Positions 54,168 through 63,985 of a DNA stretch of 64,000 nt are shown here, piece by piece. The notes beneath the pieces are model-generated. The model worked only from the letters and a program-made list of their open reading frames with translations. It was not told where the DNA came from and searched no databases. Location: contig JABSSL010000008.1 of the NCBI GenBank assembly GCA_013214355.1, positions 135,898-199,897 on the forward strand. The letters run 5' to 3'. Position numbers and translations under genes: made by a program. This DNA is from Saprospiraceae bacterium (GTDB taxonomy: Bacteria; Bacteroidota; Bacteroidia; Chitinophagales; Saprospiraceae). How positions within the stretch are numbered: position 1 is the stretch's first letter; the number at the start of each line of letters is the position of its first letter.

Positions 54168-55577
54168 ATGAACGCCATCCTCATTATCCTGATTGGAGCA
54201 GCTGTTGTACTATTCTGCATTATTCGGTTAAAGCTTCATGCTGCTATCTCCCTCATGCTGGCCGCTCTGGTCACGGCCCTACTAACCTCCCCCGAGTTAC
54301 TGTTGGCCTATGCCCAACAAAGTGGCATGACGGAGGCGGAGGCCCAGGCTTTTTCAGCCATCCCAATTGGGAAACGCCTAGCCACTGCCTTTGGCAATAC
54401 AAGTGCTAAAATTGGCATCTTGATCGCTTTGGCTTCTATTATAGGTACCGCACTGATGAGAAGTGGAGCAGCTGATCGGATTATCCGTGGACTGCTGAAC
54501 TTGTTTGGTCAGAAAAACTCTTCCCTGGCGCTTCTATCTGGTAGCTTCACTCTAGCTATCCCTGTTTTTTTTGATACAGTCTTTTACCTGATGATTCCAC
54601 TAGTTAAATCACTCTCGGTCAGAGATCCAAAGAAATTCAGTTTGTACCTAATGGCCATCGTTGCTGGGGGCGTGATGGCGCATTCGCTCATTCCTCCAAC
54701 GCCAGGTCCACTCTTTGTGGCAGAAGAAATGGGCATCGACCTGGGCATTATGATTATCGGTGGGCTAGGCGTAGGTATCATCACCATTACTGCGGGATAC
54801 CTTTATGCACTTTGGGCCAATAGAAAGTGGGATCTTCCGATGCGCGACACACCTGATATCAGTGTAAAAGAGCTAGAACAATATGCCGCCCGCCCAACCA
54901 GTGATTTACCCCACTTGGCCCTATCTCTGTTGCCTGTTCTTCTACCCCTCTTTTTAATCACGGGAAACACCTTGTCAAACGCTTTTCTAGCCAAGGATAA
55001 TCTTGTCTACAAAATTTTGACGACACTAGGGGAAGCCAACATTGCCTTGTTTGTAGGTGCTATTTTATCTATGCTCCTGCTTTGGAAACAACTTGAAGAA
55101 AAAACCAATTTCCAACGATACATCACCGAAGCCTTAACCAGCGCCGCCATGATTATACTGATTACTTCTGCGGGTGGGGCCTTCGGGCAAATGCTGCAAC
55201 AGACAGGGATAGGTGGGCAAATCGAAGGATTGGCTTCGCAATATCAATTGGCTTTACTGCCAATGGCCTTTTTGATCACGGCCGTCGTACGCTCTGCCCA
55301 GGGATCAGCTACGGTAGCGATGGTAACGGCAATGGGGGTGATGAGTGGCGTGATTGGCACCGAACTGGCCTTTCATCCGGTTTACCTGGCCTTGGCCATC
55401 GGCTGTGGTTCCAAGATCTTTGCTTGGATGAATGACAGTGGCTTTTGGATTGTTACAAAAATGAGTGGGATGGAAGTTCAGGAGACCATCCGACATTTCT
55501 CTATACTGATGACGGTCATGGCTTTGGCCGGTCTCTTTGCCGTCATGCTTTTCTCCGTTTTACTCCCTTTTTCTTGA
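54168..55577 (+). CDS. GntP-family sugar-acid permease
   Basis: I start at ATG 54168 (MNAILIILIGAAVVLFCIIR), 469 residues; a TTG two codons earlier is possible. About 12 membrane segments with GntP hallmarks: AFGNTSAKIGILIALASIIG, IPVFFDTVFYLMIPLVKSL and HSLIPPTPGPLFVAEEMGID. The family imports gluconate-type sugar acids with protons. Between gudD and the 5-dehydro-4-deoxyglucarate dehydratase gene, so the cargo is probably glucarate or galactarate. Confidence 0.92.
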   Translation: MNAILIILIGAAVVLFCIIRLKLHAAISLMLAALVTALLTSPELLLAYAQQSGMTEAEAQAFSAIPIGKRLATAFGNTSAKIGILIALASIIGTALMRSGAADRIIRGLLNLFGQKNSSLALLSGSFTLAIPVFFDTVFYLMIPLVKSLSVRDPKKFSLYLMAIVAGGVMAHSLIPPTPGPLFVAEEMGIDLGIMIIGGLGVGIITITAGYLYALWANRKWDLPMRDTPDISVKELEQYAARPTSDLPHLALSLLPVLLPLFLITGNTLSNAFLAKDNLVYKILTTLGEANIALFVGAILSMLLLWKQLEEKTNFQRYITEALTSAAMIILITSAGGAFGQMLQQTGIGGQIEGLASQYQLALLPMAFLITAVVRSAQGSATVAMVTAMGVMSGVIGTELAFHPVYLALAIGCGSKIFAWMNDSGFWIVTKMSGMEVQETIRHFSILMTVMALAGLFAVMLFSVLLPFS

Positions 55578-55603
55578 AACAAGTTCGAAACAAAACAACC
55601 AAC

Positions 55604-56527
55604 ATGACGCTTAAATCACTTAAAAATGCGCTTGGCGATGGATTGCTCTCCTTTCCCATTACAGATATGGATGCAGATGGTCAAGTCAATATTTCAGCCT
55701 ATGCTAACCGACTAGAATGGTTTATCTCTAAGCCCGTCTCTACCGTTTTTGTCGCTGGAGGAACCGGGGAGTTCTTTTCCCTATCCCGACAAGAATATCA
55801 ACAAATCGTCACTACGGCTAAAACCGTCATTGGTGATCGAGTTCCCGTCATATCTAGTGTAGGCCGGAGTATACCCGAAGCCATTGAATTTGCCAAAATA
55901 GCGGAAACAGCCGGCATCGATGGTTTGCTCTTGATGCCCCCCTACCTTACTTCTTGTCCATCCGATGGAGCGCTGGCCTACGCCAAGGCCATCCTGGACA
56001 ATACCTCTCTCCCTGTGATCTACTACAATCGGACAAATGGCATTCTCCCTCCTCCATACTTGCAAGAACTAGCCGATGCTTGCCCCAATCTGATTGGACT
56101 AAAAGATGGAACTGGCAATATGCAAGACCTGAATGACACCATCAAATCCTTAGGTGATCGACTCGTCTATATCGGAGGCGTCCCCACGGCTGAGATCATT
56201 TCGGAGGCCTATCTCTCCATTGGTGTCAACACCTATTCTTCCGCCGTATTCAATTTTGTTCCAGATCTGGCCCTTCGATACTATCAAGCACTTAGAGCGG
56301 GGAACCAGCAGGTCGTCAATGAGATACTAAAGTCCTTTTTCATACCCTTTGTCCGTTTGCGCAGCAAAAAGAAAGGCTATGCGGTGAGCTTAATCAAAGC
56401 GGGAGCACGACTAATCGGAAAAGATGCAGGAGATGTGCGCCCTCCATTGGTTATGCCTAAGTCGGAAGAAACAGCGGAATTACAGGAGTTGATTCAAGTA
56501 GCTAAGCAACTTGTATCTGCTCAATAG
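55604..56527 (+). CDS. kdgD: 5-dehydro-4-deoxyglucarate dehydratase (DHDPS superfamily)
   Basis: The enzyme converts 5-dehydro-4-deoxyglucarate to 2,5-dioxopentanoate with loss of water and CO2. I choose ATG 55604 (MTLKSLKNALGDGLLSFPIT), which gives 307 residues, the family size; a longer frame overlapping the permease gene exists but its extra 53 residues are the permease in another frame. Motifs include VAGGTGEFFSL near 50, PVIYYNRTNG with the mechanistic Tyr, and the Schiff-base lysine in LIGLKDGTGN. It follows the permease by 26 bases. The next enzyme, a semialdehyde dehydrogenase, is not in the window. Confidence 0.92.
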   Translation: MTLKSLKNALGDGLLSFPITDMDADGQVNISAYANRLEWFISKPVSTVFVAGGTGEFFSLSRQEYQQIVTTAKTVIGDRVPVISSVGRSIPEAIEFAKIAETAGIDGLLLMPPYLTSCPSDGALAYAKAILDNTSLPVIYYNRTNGILPPPYLQELADACPNLIGLKDGTGNMQDLNDTIKSLGDRLVYIGGVPTAEIISEAYLSIGVNTYSSAVFNFVPDLALRYYQALRAGNQQVVNEILKSFFIPFVRLRSKKKGYAVSLIKAGARLIGKDAGDVRPPLVMPKSEETAELQELIQVAKQLVSAQ

Positions 56528-57621
56528 CCAAGAATTTGGAATAGCTCGGGAGACTGCTTTAGGTAACGACTCTTGTTCGTTTCCAAAAACCAGGCTTCCG
56601 CTACTTGTGGGTTAACAGAAAGACGTGCATCTTTCCAATCTACTCCTGGAAAATTATAGCCTTCCCAATTGGCATTGATAAAGCTAATGGCCTTAATATT
56701 TTTGCGATAGCAAACCGAAAAGAAGTTAACAAACCAGCTATCCCAGGTATCCAAATTCTTGGCTTCGATGCCCGCAGTGGGACTAGACTCAGCCACCATA
56801 ACGGGCTTGTGGTGGGTTTTGGCAAATTCCAGAACTGCATCACCATGTGCCAATAATTCTGCATCCTGGTAGAGCAGGCCAAATAAAGAAACGCCTACCC
56901 AGTCCACATACTCATCGCCCGGGTACCAAGCTGACAAAGGATGATTATTGAAGGGGGCAAAAATATAGGAATGCCAAACAAAGGCCACATTCTCTACCCC
57001 TTCTGCTCGCATCAAATCTACGACCCGCCTGTAGGCCTGAACGTATTCGTTGGGTTCTAACTGATTATGTGGGCCATCAAATTCATATCCGATCCGCAGA
57101 TAAATTGGGCGATCTACCGATTTGGCCCAGTTGGCGTATTGTTTGATAACCTCATCATATTCTCCCTTAGCTGTATTGGCAGCTACCCCCCAGGCCCCTA
57201 CCATCCACATAGCACTATGCACAACGGTATTTGGGAATCTATCCAAGAGCATCTGATGATTATGAGAACTTCCATTTTCGTTACGGAAGGTATTAGTGAT
57301 CCCTTTAAATTCTGGTACGCCCCAATAGGCAGACCAACCGCCGGGAATCGATTTATCCGCAAAATTGGACATGTAGTCATCAATGTCCTCGATAGTTTGC
57401 CCCATAATCAGTAAAGTCTTTCCTGCTGGTGGCACGAATTTGGTCTGTTGATACTCGTATTCAAAGTACGGATCCGTTTCCGTTTGAATTTTAGCCACCA
57501 TATCCTCTATAGTAGTGTCCGAGGTTGCCACTTGCCGATTACAAGCTAAACATAGTAGTATAGGCGTGGTAAGATAGAGGATTAGCCCGAGGCGATGGCG
57601 GAAATTGAAGAGGTGCTGCAT
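56521..57621 (-). CDS. GH26-like glycoside hydrolase lipoprotein
   Basis: The 366-residue protein has a lipoprotein signal (LTTPILLCLACNRQ). The mature domain resembles clan GH-A TIM barrels: YLRIGYEFDGPHN would hold the acid/base Glu and PVMVAESSPT the nucleophilic Glu, at the spacing expected for GH26-type mannanases or related enzymes. The family is assigned by pattern, not by search. Surface location fits a role in polysaccharide cleavage. It converges on kdgD with a 7-base overlap. Confidence 0.75.
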   Translation of the reverse strand: MQHLFNFRHRLGLILYLTTPILLCLACNRQVATSDTTIEDMVAKIQTETDPYFEYEYQQTKFVPPAGKTLLIMGQTIEDIDDYMSNFADKSIPGGWSAYWGVPEFKGITNTFRNENGSSHNHQMLLDRFPNTVVHSAMWMVGAWGVAANTAKGEYDEVIKQYANWAKSVDRPIYLRIGYEFDGPHNQLEPNEYVQAYRRVVDLMRAEGVENVAFVWHSYIFAPFNNHPLSAWYPGDEYVDWVGVSLFGLLYQDAELLAHGDAVLEFAKTHHKPVMVAESSPTAGIEAKNLDTWDSWFVNFFSVCYRKNIKAISFINANWEGYNFPGVDWKDARLSVNPQVAEAWFLETNKSRYLKQSPELFQILGY

Positions 57622-57794
57622 ACTGATTTTATTTTCCTAGTGAAATGTAGCGTGACCAAAAAATAAGTCATTCAACCTCTTCTATAAAAAAAACTCAAAG
57701 CAATTTTTGCAAGACAATTGGTAAACGTAGGTGTTTTTTTGTCCCGCGTGTTTGTGTAGTTGATAAATGTACTTGACTTGATGTTCAAAGCATA

Positions 57795-57815
57795 GCTCCC
57801 CAATTACTAGGGAGC
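57795..57815 (-). terminator. Possible terminator after the PhoD gene
   Basis: GCTCCC (57795-57800) and GGGAGC (57810-57815) form a 6-bp GC-rich stem with a 9-base loop, about 55 bases after the PhoD-like stop codon. The following tract is only weakly T-rich. Confidence 0.35.
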
Positions 57816-57870
57816 CCTTTCAGACTTGCGACTTAATAGTTATGCTTACACAAGTCTTATCATTGGTCCA

Positions 57871-58929
57871 TTAGAATCTAAGCTCCTTCCCTTCAATACG
57901 GTGCTCCACGACTTTCTTTTCCGTAATATCAAAAATGCTCAAGCTTACGCTCCCCGCAGATGAGAGATCAAGCTCGATTAAGCCCACATTGTTTTGTGGA
58001 ACAGGCTCGCCTATGCGATTAGTATTCGGTTCTATAATGTCCCAAGTTTGAGTGATGCCACTCGAAGTCACATCATAAATGGGATAGCCACTATCCACAT
58101 CCATTTTTGAGATTTCACCCCAATGCACATCACCTGAAATAAAAACGACGCCATTGGCCTTGGTCTTTTGAATGAGGTCAATCATATACTGCTGCTGGTG
58201 AGGGACATTGGTCCAACTTTCCCAACCATTGTACTCATGACTAAACTGAATGCTGGATGCGATAATTCTCATATCGGCGGGCTGGGTGAGTTGCTGTTCG
58301 AGCCATTGCCATTGTTCCTGGCCCAATATGGTGCTGTCAGGACTTGGGTTGATGGCGTAATCATTTTTATGAATCGAATCCGTAGAGTCCCGATGTACCA
58401 ACTTGTCTCGAAACGTGCGCGTGTCTAAGAGAATGAGCTGTACTTTCTTTCCATCTTTCTCTAGGTATTCTACCCCATAGATTCCCTTATGTTTTCTGCG
58501 ATCAGAATTTGCTGGCACTTTCCAAAAATCCATGAAGATGGCTTTGGAGGCCTCTTTGAATGGATAGTGACGTCCCGCATCATTTTCACCATAATCATGA
58601 TCGTCCCAGATGGAAAGGACTTTAGTACTATTCCACAAGTTTTGAAATTCATCCTTGGCAGCTAAGCGATCATATTTTGCCTGTAGCGTGTCCATCGTAC
58701 GCGAATCACCGTAGATATTGTCCCCCAAGTAAATAAAGACGTCGGGCTTTAGGTTTGCCGCTACCTTCAAAAGGGGCTGCGGTTTATCTTGATTGGCACA
58801 TGATCCAAAAGCAATCCGAAAGGTGCTTGCTTCTGCCTTCGAATTGTCGGTCTGATCACCCTGGCTATTGTCACAGGCAGCCAATAAAGTTGTAAGTATA
58901 ATCAAGCCGTAAAAGCAAAGTTGTCTCAT
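57871..58929 (-). CDS. PhoD-like alkaline phosphatase lipoprotein
   Basis: I start at ATG 58929 (MRQLCFYGLIILTTLLAACD), which gives a textbook lipobox (LLAAC) and 352 residues; the longer frame from 59007 would bury the signal. The calcineurin-like metal motifs are FGSCANQ, YLGDNIYGD, WDDHDYGEND and FISGDVHWGEIS. The enzyme would hydrolyse phosphomono- or diesters at the cell envelope. Confidence 0.92.
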   Translation of the reverse strand: MRQLCFYGLIILTTLLAACDNSQGDQTDNSKAEASTFRIAFGSCANQDKPQPLLKVAANLKPDVFIYLGDNIYGDSRTMDTLQAKYDRLAAKDEFQNLWNSTKVLSIWDDHDYGENDAGRHYPFKEASKAIFMDFWKVPANSDRRKHKGIYGVEYLEKDGKKVQLILLDTRTFRDKLVHRDSTDSIHKNDYAINPSPDSTILGQEQWQWLEQQLTQPADMRIIASSIQFSHEYNGWESWTNVPHQQQYMIDLIQKTKANGVVFISGDVHWGEISKMDVDSGYPIYDVTSSGITQTWDIIEPNTNRIGEPVPQNNVGLIELDLSSAGSVSLSIFDITEKKVVEHRIEGKELRF

Positions 58930-59106
58930 ATCTTTTTGATCTGAAGTTATTAGATACAGAACTAGTTTCAATAGCATCACCTCTAGCTCACTGCTACAAA
59001 GGAGCAAAACTTCAAGAGAAAAATGAAAGCTAGTGGAGTTAACTTTGTGTAAAGGTTTATGTTGTTTTTCAAGCGTACATTCGGCTAGGTCTAAGGGTTG
59101 TATACC

Positions 59107-60042
59107 TTATATGGTAGGTAAATTGTCCTTTACAGCTGCCCAAAAAGTATCTTCGAACAATCGCGCACTTCCAAACAAACTGGCATCTTCCATTAGTCGA
59201 GAAACCGTGATTGAAGTAGTAAGTTCATGGTTCGCTAACACTTGTTGTAGAGCGTCTGAGAAGAGATCAAAGGCCTTAGCGATATTGCCGCCTATAACAA
59301 TGACCTCTGCCGGGAATTTCTTCAGCCAAGGGGCCATAAACTCTCCTAAGTTAGTGCCAAAAAGGTCAAATATAGCTTTTGCTCCAACCTCTTGTCGAGC
59401 CAAGTCTGCGATTTCCTTTACCCCCTTCAATTCTTGTCCAGTTTTTGAATGGAAGGTGTTCACAAACCAGCGCGTGGAGAAATAGTCATCTGCCATTCCA
59501 TCTTTATGAGGAAGATGCCAAAAACACCCCTGTTCGGGTACATCCGCTCGATTGACGATGGGTATACCGTCTTCTATCAGGGCCGAGCCAAAGCCAGTGC
59601 CCAAGGTAATAGCGATGGAGCGTCGTGTCCCCTTAGCCTCCCCAAACCAGTTCTCCCCCACGGCAAAGGCACTTGCATCATTCAAAAAGCGTATCGGCGT
59701 TTCTGGTCGATCCAAATAGGCTGGAAAAGTATCCTTCACATTGGTACCGTAGAGGGCTTCATACTTGTCATTCCCTTCATATAAGGCTACTCCTTCTCGA
59801 TAATTAAAAGCGCCTGGCATCGCAAAGCCAATACCCTTTACTCGATCTACCGCTAGCTTATCCAAAATTTGATTAAGGGGAGCGGCCCACTGATTAAAGA
59901 TCTCTTCTTTGGAAAGTTTGTTGTTCACCTTGGTATACACTCGCGTATCCTCGAGCAATGTACCGGACTGGGTATTAATCGCAGCGCAATGGATGTGGCT
60001 TCCTCCGATATCAACTCCTATCGTTAAATCTTTTTCTGACAT
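59107..60042 (-). CDS. ROK-family sugar kinase
   Basis: The 311-residue protein has the ROK/hexokinase-like ATP site (IGVDIGGSHIHCAAI), FLNDASAFAVGENWFGEAKG with the catalytic Asp, ITLGTGFGSALI and, near the C-terminus, VIVIGGNIAKA. It lacks a DNA-binding domain, so it is a kinase rather than a ROK repressor. It probably phosphorylates a hexose or aminosugar; the FucP-type transporter gene upstream on the same strand may supply it. The usual zinc-binding cysteine cluster of ROK proteins is not evident (only one Cys near EQGCFWHLPH). Confidence 0.88.
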   Translation of the reverse strand: MSEKDLTIGVDIGGSHIHCAAINTQSGTLLEDTRVYTKVNNKLSKEEIFNQWAAPLNQILDKLAVDRVKGIGFAMPGAFNYREGVALYEGNDKYEALYGTNVKDTFPAYLDRPETPIRFLNDASAFAVGENWFGEAKGTRRSIAITLGTGFGSALIEDGIPIVNRADVPEQGCFWHLPHKDGMADDYFSTRWFVNTFHSKTGQELKGVKEIADLARQEVGAKAIFDLFGTNLGEFMAPWLKKFPAEVIVIGGNIAKAFDLFSDALQQVLANHELTTSITVSRLMEDASLFGSARLFEDTFWAAVKDNLPTI

Positions 60043-60266
60043 TTCACAAAAGCTTAGGGTTAAGCTGCCATTTCAGACACCAACTCCCCCCTCTGCATCA
60101 GCTAATCCTGATCTTGCAGCGAGTGGTGAGTCGTTCGACATTGAGATGAATGGCAGTTACATGAATATTTTCCTTTGACTGATTTCCGATAAATGATCTA
60201 AGCCATTGTATCACCTAGCACTTGGCGTAAGATCCCCTCGAATGATAATCATCGCCCTAGCGAGGC

Positions 60267-61478
60267 TCATTTCCCCACCTTGTAGCCTTTCACAGCGTAA
60301 AATAGAATATAGGCATAACATATTAACACTACGGCATAACTGGCCTGTAAGCCCATTCGATCAGCGAGTACTCCTTGGATCAGTGGCACAATTGCTCCCC
60401 CTACTATCGCCGTAACTAAGAGTCCCGAACCTTGGCTCGTAAACTTCCCGAGCCCATCAATACTCAAAGTGAAGATATTGCTCCAAAAAATAGCATTACA
60501 AAAGCCCACAAAGATCATCGCCCAAGCTGCTAACCAACCACTCGTACTAATTCCTACCACGATGGATAGCATGGCAAGAATAGACATGAGGGCAAGCAGA
60601 AACTGCGATTTTATCTTTTGCAAAATGGCGGCCCCAAGAAATCTCCCCACCATTAGGCCAGCCCAAAAGAGCGAAAGGTACCAGCCCGCATCTTCCGGTT
60701 TTAGGCCAGCGATATGATCTTCTCCTAAAAAGCTCACCATAAAACTTGCTACACTTACCTCCGCCCCTACGTACATAAAAATCGCCACTGCTCCCAAGAG
60801 TAAATGCGGAAATTGCCAAATCGAAGTTTTAGTAGAACTTTCCTCCACCTCTTGCATCGAATCCAGGTCCTTCATATCCGGCAAATGAAGAAAGGAGAAC
60901 ACGCCGGCGAGTATGAACAAAGCAATAGCTAAACCAATATAAGGTGCCTGTACCGCCTCTGCTTGCTGTTCCTGTGATAGGTTGTCGATACCAGAAAGAA
61001 TTAGCGCACTTCCAAATAGCGGCGCAATGATCTTGGCTACTGAGTTAAAACCTTGCGCTAAATTCAGTCGACTCGCCGCAGTCTCAGGGGGACCCAGCAC
61101 CGCTACGTATGGATTAGCTGCCACCTGCAATACAGTTACTCCGGTCGCTAAGACAAACAACGCTCCCAAAAACAATGGGTAGTATACTGCAATAGAGGCA
61201 GGATAAAACAATAAAGCGCCGACCCCCATCAATCCTAAACCGATGACAATTCCTCGCTTATATCCCACGCGCTCCAATACTTTTGCGGCAGGGATGGCCA
61301 TTAATGCGAAAGCTCCGAAAAAACAGAATTGCACCAGTGCTGCCTCGGTATAACCAAAATTGAACAGTTCCTTTACAAAGGGGATAAGAATATCGTTCAT
61401 GGCCGTCAGAAAGGCCCACATAAAAAAGAGAACGACTAAAAAAATGAAGGCTGTTCTCGTTTTGTTTGTACTTGACAT
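60267..61478 (-). CDS. FucP/GluP-type sugar:proton MFS transporter
   Basis: The 403-residue protein has 12 predicted membrane segments and the sugar-MFS features FFMWAFLTAMNDILIPFVK, GATGVTVLQVAANPYVAVLG-like text (VLATGVTVLQVAANPYVAVL) and ETAASRLNLAQGFNSVAKII. Members import fucose, glucose, galactose or N-acetylglucosamine. Same strand and upstream of the ROK kinase, with a 224-base gap. Confidence 0.92.
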   Translation of the reverse strand: MSSTNKTRTAFIFLVVLFFMWAFLTAMNDILIPFVKELFNFGYTEAALVQFCFFGAFALMAIPAAKVLERVGYKRGIVIGLGLMGVGALLFYPASIAVYYPLFLGALFVLATGVTVLQVAANPYVAVLGPPETAASRLNLAQGFNSVAKIIAPLFGSALILSGIDNLSQEQQAEAVQAPYIGLAIALFILAGVFSFLHLPDMKDLDSMQEVEESSTKTSIWQFPHLLLGAVAIFMYVGAEVSVASFMVSFLGEDHIAGLKPEDAGWYLSLFWAGLMVGRFLGAAILQKIKSQFLLALMSILAMLSIVVGISTSGWLAAWAMIFVGFCNAIFWSNIFTLSIDGLGKFTSQGSGLLVTAIVGGAIVPLIQGVLADRMGLQASYAVVLICYAYILFYAVKGYKVGK

Positions 61479-61530
61479 GGATCGAAAATTTTACTGGAGG
61501 TTAATCTCGTCCAAAAGGTACTAAACTTTT

Positions 61531-61950
61531 TTAGCAAGTATGCGGTGCTAAGTTGGAGAGAAAGGCGATGGCAATATCCCGCACCTGTTTATCGAAGGGA
61601 CTAACGCGTAATTCAAGCGTACTAATCAAAATATTAATAATTAAACTTGCTACTACCAGGCTCAGCAGATAAATAATGGATTTGAGAATAATTTTTCTGG
61701 CAAAGCTCCGCTCTTGAAACCACTTACTGAGATATAATATCTCCATCGTACCTAAAACTATTCCAACCAGCATCGATAAGGTGGCTGGAACTAGTAATTG
61801 AAAGTTATAAGGATTACCTGTGGATGGATAGGATGGGTAGTCCCCTAAAATCCCTTTTTCTAATAGTGAATAGACAATGCTAAATACAAAGGGTATAACG
61901 CCAAAGGGTATAAGCTGTAAAAGAATCCTCTTATTTCGATACGATATCAT
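61531..61950 (-). CDS. Cyclase-type N-terminal membrane domain without catalytic domain
   Basis: The 139-residue protein has four predicted helices (IPFGVIPFVFSIVYSLLEKG; LLVPATLSMLVGIVLGTMEI; IYLLSLVVASLIINILI; plus a C-terminal one). Its text, including YPSTGNPYNF, resembles the N-terminal membrane part of Bacteroidota adenylate/guanylate cyclases. The frame stops just where the cyclase domain would begin, and no cyclase sequence is seen downstream (61531 down to about 61480). It may be a truncated relic or a stand-alone membrane protein. Confidence 0.7.
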   Translation of the reverse strand: MISYRNKRILLQLIPFGVIPFVFSIVYSLLEKGILGDYPSYPSTGNPYNFQLLVPATLSMLVGIVLGTMEILYLSKWFQERSFARKIILKSIIYLLSLVVASLIINILISTLELRVSPFDKQVRDIAIAFLSNLAPHTC

Positions 61951-62068
61951 ATTGTTAGGTTTACGGAACTATTTCAAGACAGCTTACAACAAAAGCTGGT
62001 CTTTTGCCCACCTATTCCATGGATGAGCATAAAGCACCCTGCCTAGTTCCTAAAAAGCTTTCTCATAA

Positions 62069-62809
62069 TTATTGAATTTCTTTTTCTATTAGCTCAAGCA
62101 AGGCCTGCCCGAGTTTTAGTAGTTCATTATGCTGTCGTTTTCGGGTAAACAGTATTTCGTTTTTCCTAAAATCAAGCATTCTTTCTACCGCCAGGAAGGT
62201 TGGGGATTGAGGGTTACCGATCCAGGAGTCGTCCAATGATTTATCCAGATAAGGTGCTCCAAAGAAGATTCGATTATAGGGAACCAGTTGTATATCGTAG
62301 CCCACTTCATAGTTCTTTTCAAAGATCGTTCGGATATAAAACTGTGCTCGCTCGGCTCGCTCGTAGTATTCACTGATAGTTTCTTTTAAAGCTTTACTTT
62401 TGATCAAGTAAAATTTACCCGTAGTAATCATTTCTTGATAGGCTTCATCGTTGATAGACAGATCATTTGGTCGTATATCAAGATAAGAAGGAAGAGGGAT
62501 TAAATCTTCTGTTGATTGAGCCGCATAGAACAAAATAAAAGCAGTATCAGCTCTTGGGATGTAAGCATTGATCAATGAGTCTTCCTTCTGATTCCACGCT
62601 ATATCCATTTGTAGATCTTCCTGTAAATCACGAAGTAAAGATATTCGAGAGTCATTTTCTTGCCGTCGGTTGTTCCAGTTGTTTAGTTGCAGCGCCAGCA
62701 CTATTCCAATGATGATCAATGAAATTTCGCCCACCGCATAAAGTAAGTATTTATTTGTCTTCCCCTTCCGTAGGAATTTCATCCTTGCCCGTCTCAAGAA
62801 TTTAAACAT
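62069..62809 (-). CDS. DUF6090-family membrane protein
   Basis: A 246-residue protein with the characteristic start: a basic N-terminus (FKFLRRARMKFLRKGKTNK) followed by one transmembrane segment (YLLYAVGEISLIIIGIVLAL) and QLNNWNNRR, then an exported helical domain. This family is widespread in Bacteroidota and of unknown function. It stands alone here with the cyclase-anchor gene following on the same strand. Confidence 0.88.
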   Translation of the reverse strand: MFKFLRRARMKFLRKGKTNKYLLYAVGEISLIIIGIVLALQLNNWNNRRQENDSRISLLRDLQEDLQMDIAWNQKEDSLINAYIPRADTAFILFYAAQSTEDLIPLPSYLDIRPNDLSINDEAYQEMITTGKFYLIKSKALKETISEYYERAERAQFYIRTIFEKNYEVGYDIQLVPYNRIFFGAPYLDKSLDDSWIGNPQSPTFLAVERMLDFRKNEILFTRKRQHNELLKLGQALLELIEKEIQ

Positions 62810-63064
62810 ACCGTCAATTTGTTTATGGTACCAATGACTCCATAAATTAATGAAATAAACGCTTTCCTCTTGCTATTTTTACCACAAGAAAGTAATTAAC
62901 CCAAGTTGCGATGAATGAGCGCAAAAAAGGAAGATTTTGCAAAAAACTTAGCCGAGAGCTTGGTTTTGCAGCAAATATCTGACGCATTTGGGCTCTCTAG
63001 AATGAATCGCAACTTGCATCAATTAGTTTATCTTTCCCGACAATTCACAAACACTCATATAACC

Positions 63065-63985
63065 ATGAATTTTAAGCTATTTTTTCTTGCTATTTTCGCT
63101 ATGTTCTTCAGTACGGCATGTAAGGAAGGGAGCAGTGACAAGTCCGCTTCCTCAGCAACAGCTTCAACATCTACTAAACAAATGGATACATCTTCGCAAT
63201 TTGGAGGCTTGGCCCTCTACACGCTTAGGGATACCCTTTCCCAAGATCCAAAAGCAGCTCTCCTTGAAGTGGCTGCTACTGGATATAAATACATAGAGGC
63301 CGCCGGGTATGCCGATGGGAAATTCTACGGCATGACGCCCGAAGTATTCAAAGCTTACTTAGATGAGGTCGGGCTCACCCCGATTAGCTCACACCACGGA
63401 GATGTGACTTTAGATAATGCGGATGAAATGATTGCGGCAGTTAAAGCAGTAGGCTTCAAATACTTTGTCATTCCCATTCCTCCCATGGGGCACTTTACAT
63501 TCGATCCTGAAACGAAAACCCTAGGTATGAGTGAGGAATTGGAAGAGATAAGCCAAATTATCAACACCATTGCAGAGAAGTGCTCTGCGGCTGGCTTAGC
63601 TTGCCTATACCACAACCACGACATGGAATTTAGGGCCAACTCCAAAGGTATTGTACCCTATGACTATTTGATGGAGAACTCCAACCCTGAGCATCTCAGT
63701 TTCCAAATCGATCTATATTGGGCCATTAAGGCTGGGGTAGATCCAATCGCCTACTTCCAGAAGGGCCCCGGAAGATTCAAGTCATGGCACATTAAGGACA
63801 TGGATGACCAGGGAAGATTTGCGCCTGTGGGTACAGGATCAATCGATTTTGCCAGCCTCCTAAAACACAAAGATGAAGCTGGACTGGAGTATTACTTCGT
63901 GGAGCAAGATATGACCTTCGATCAAACGCCCATGGAAGCCATCAAAATCAGTCATGCTGCCCTATCCAGTATCGGGTTTGAATAA
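63065..63985 (+). CDS. Sugar phosphate isomerase/epimerase-like lipoprotein
   Basis: I place the start at ATG 63065 (MNFKLFFLAIFAMFFSTACK), which gives a lipobox (FSTAC) and 306 residues; an in-frame start at 62915 adds 50 residues before the signal and is unlikely. After a Ser-rich linker comes a xylose-isomerase-like TIM barrel: LALYTLRDTLSQDP, YIEAAGYADGKFYG, CLYHNHDMEFR, QIDLYWAIKAG and SWHIKDMDDQG, with the usual Glu, His and Asp metal ligands. It probably acts on a sugar or cyclitol in the periplasm. Stop at 63985, just inside the window. Confidence 0.9.
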   Translation: MNFKLFFLAIFAMFFSTACKEGSSDKSASSATASTSTKQMDTSSQFGGLALYTLRDTLSQDPKAALLEVAATGYKYIEAAGYADGKFYGMTPEVFKAYLDEVGLTPISSHHGDVTLDNADEMIAAVKAVGFKYFVIPIPPMGHFTFDPETKTLGMSEELEEISQIINTIAEKCSAAGLACLYHNHDMEFRANSKGIVPYDYLMENSNPEHLSFQIDLYWAIKAGVDPIAYFQKGPGRFKSWHIKDMDDQGRFAPVGTGSIDFASLLKHKDEAGLEYYFVEQDMTFDQTPMEAIKISHAALSSIGFE

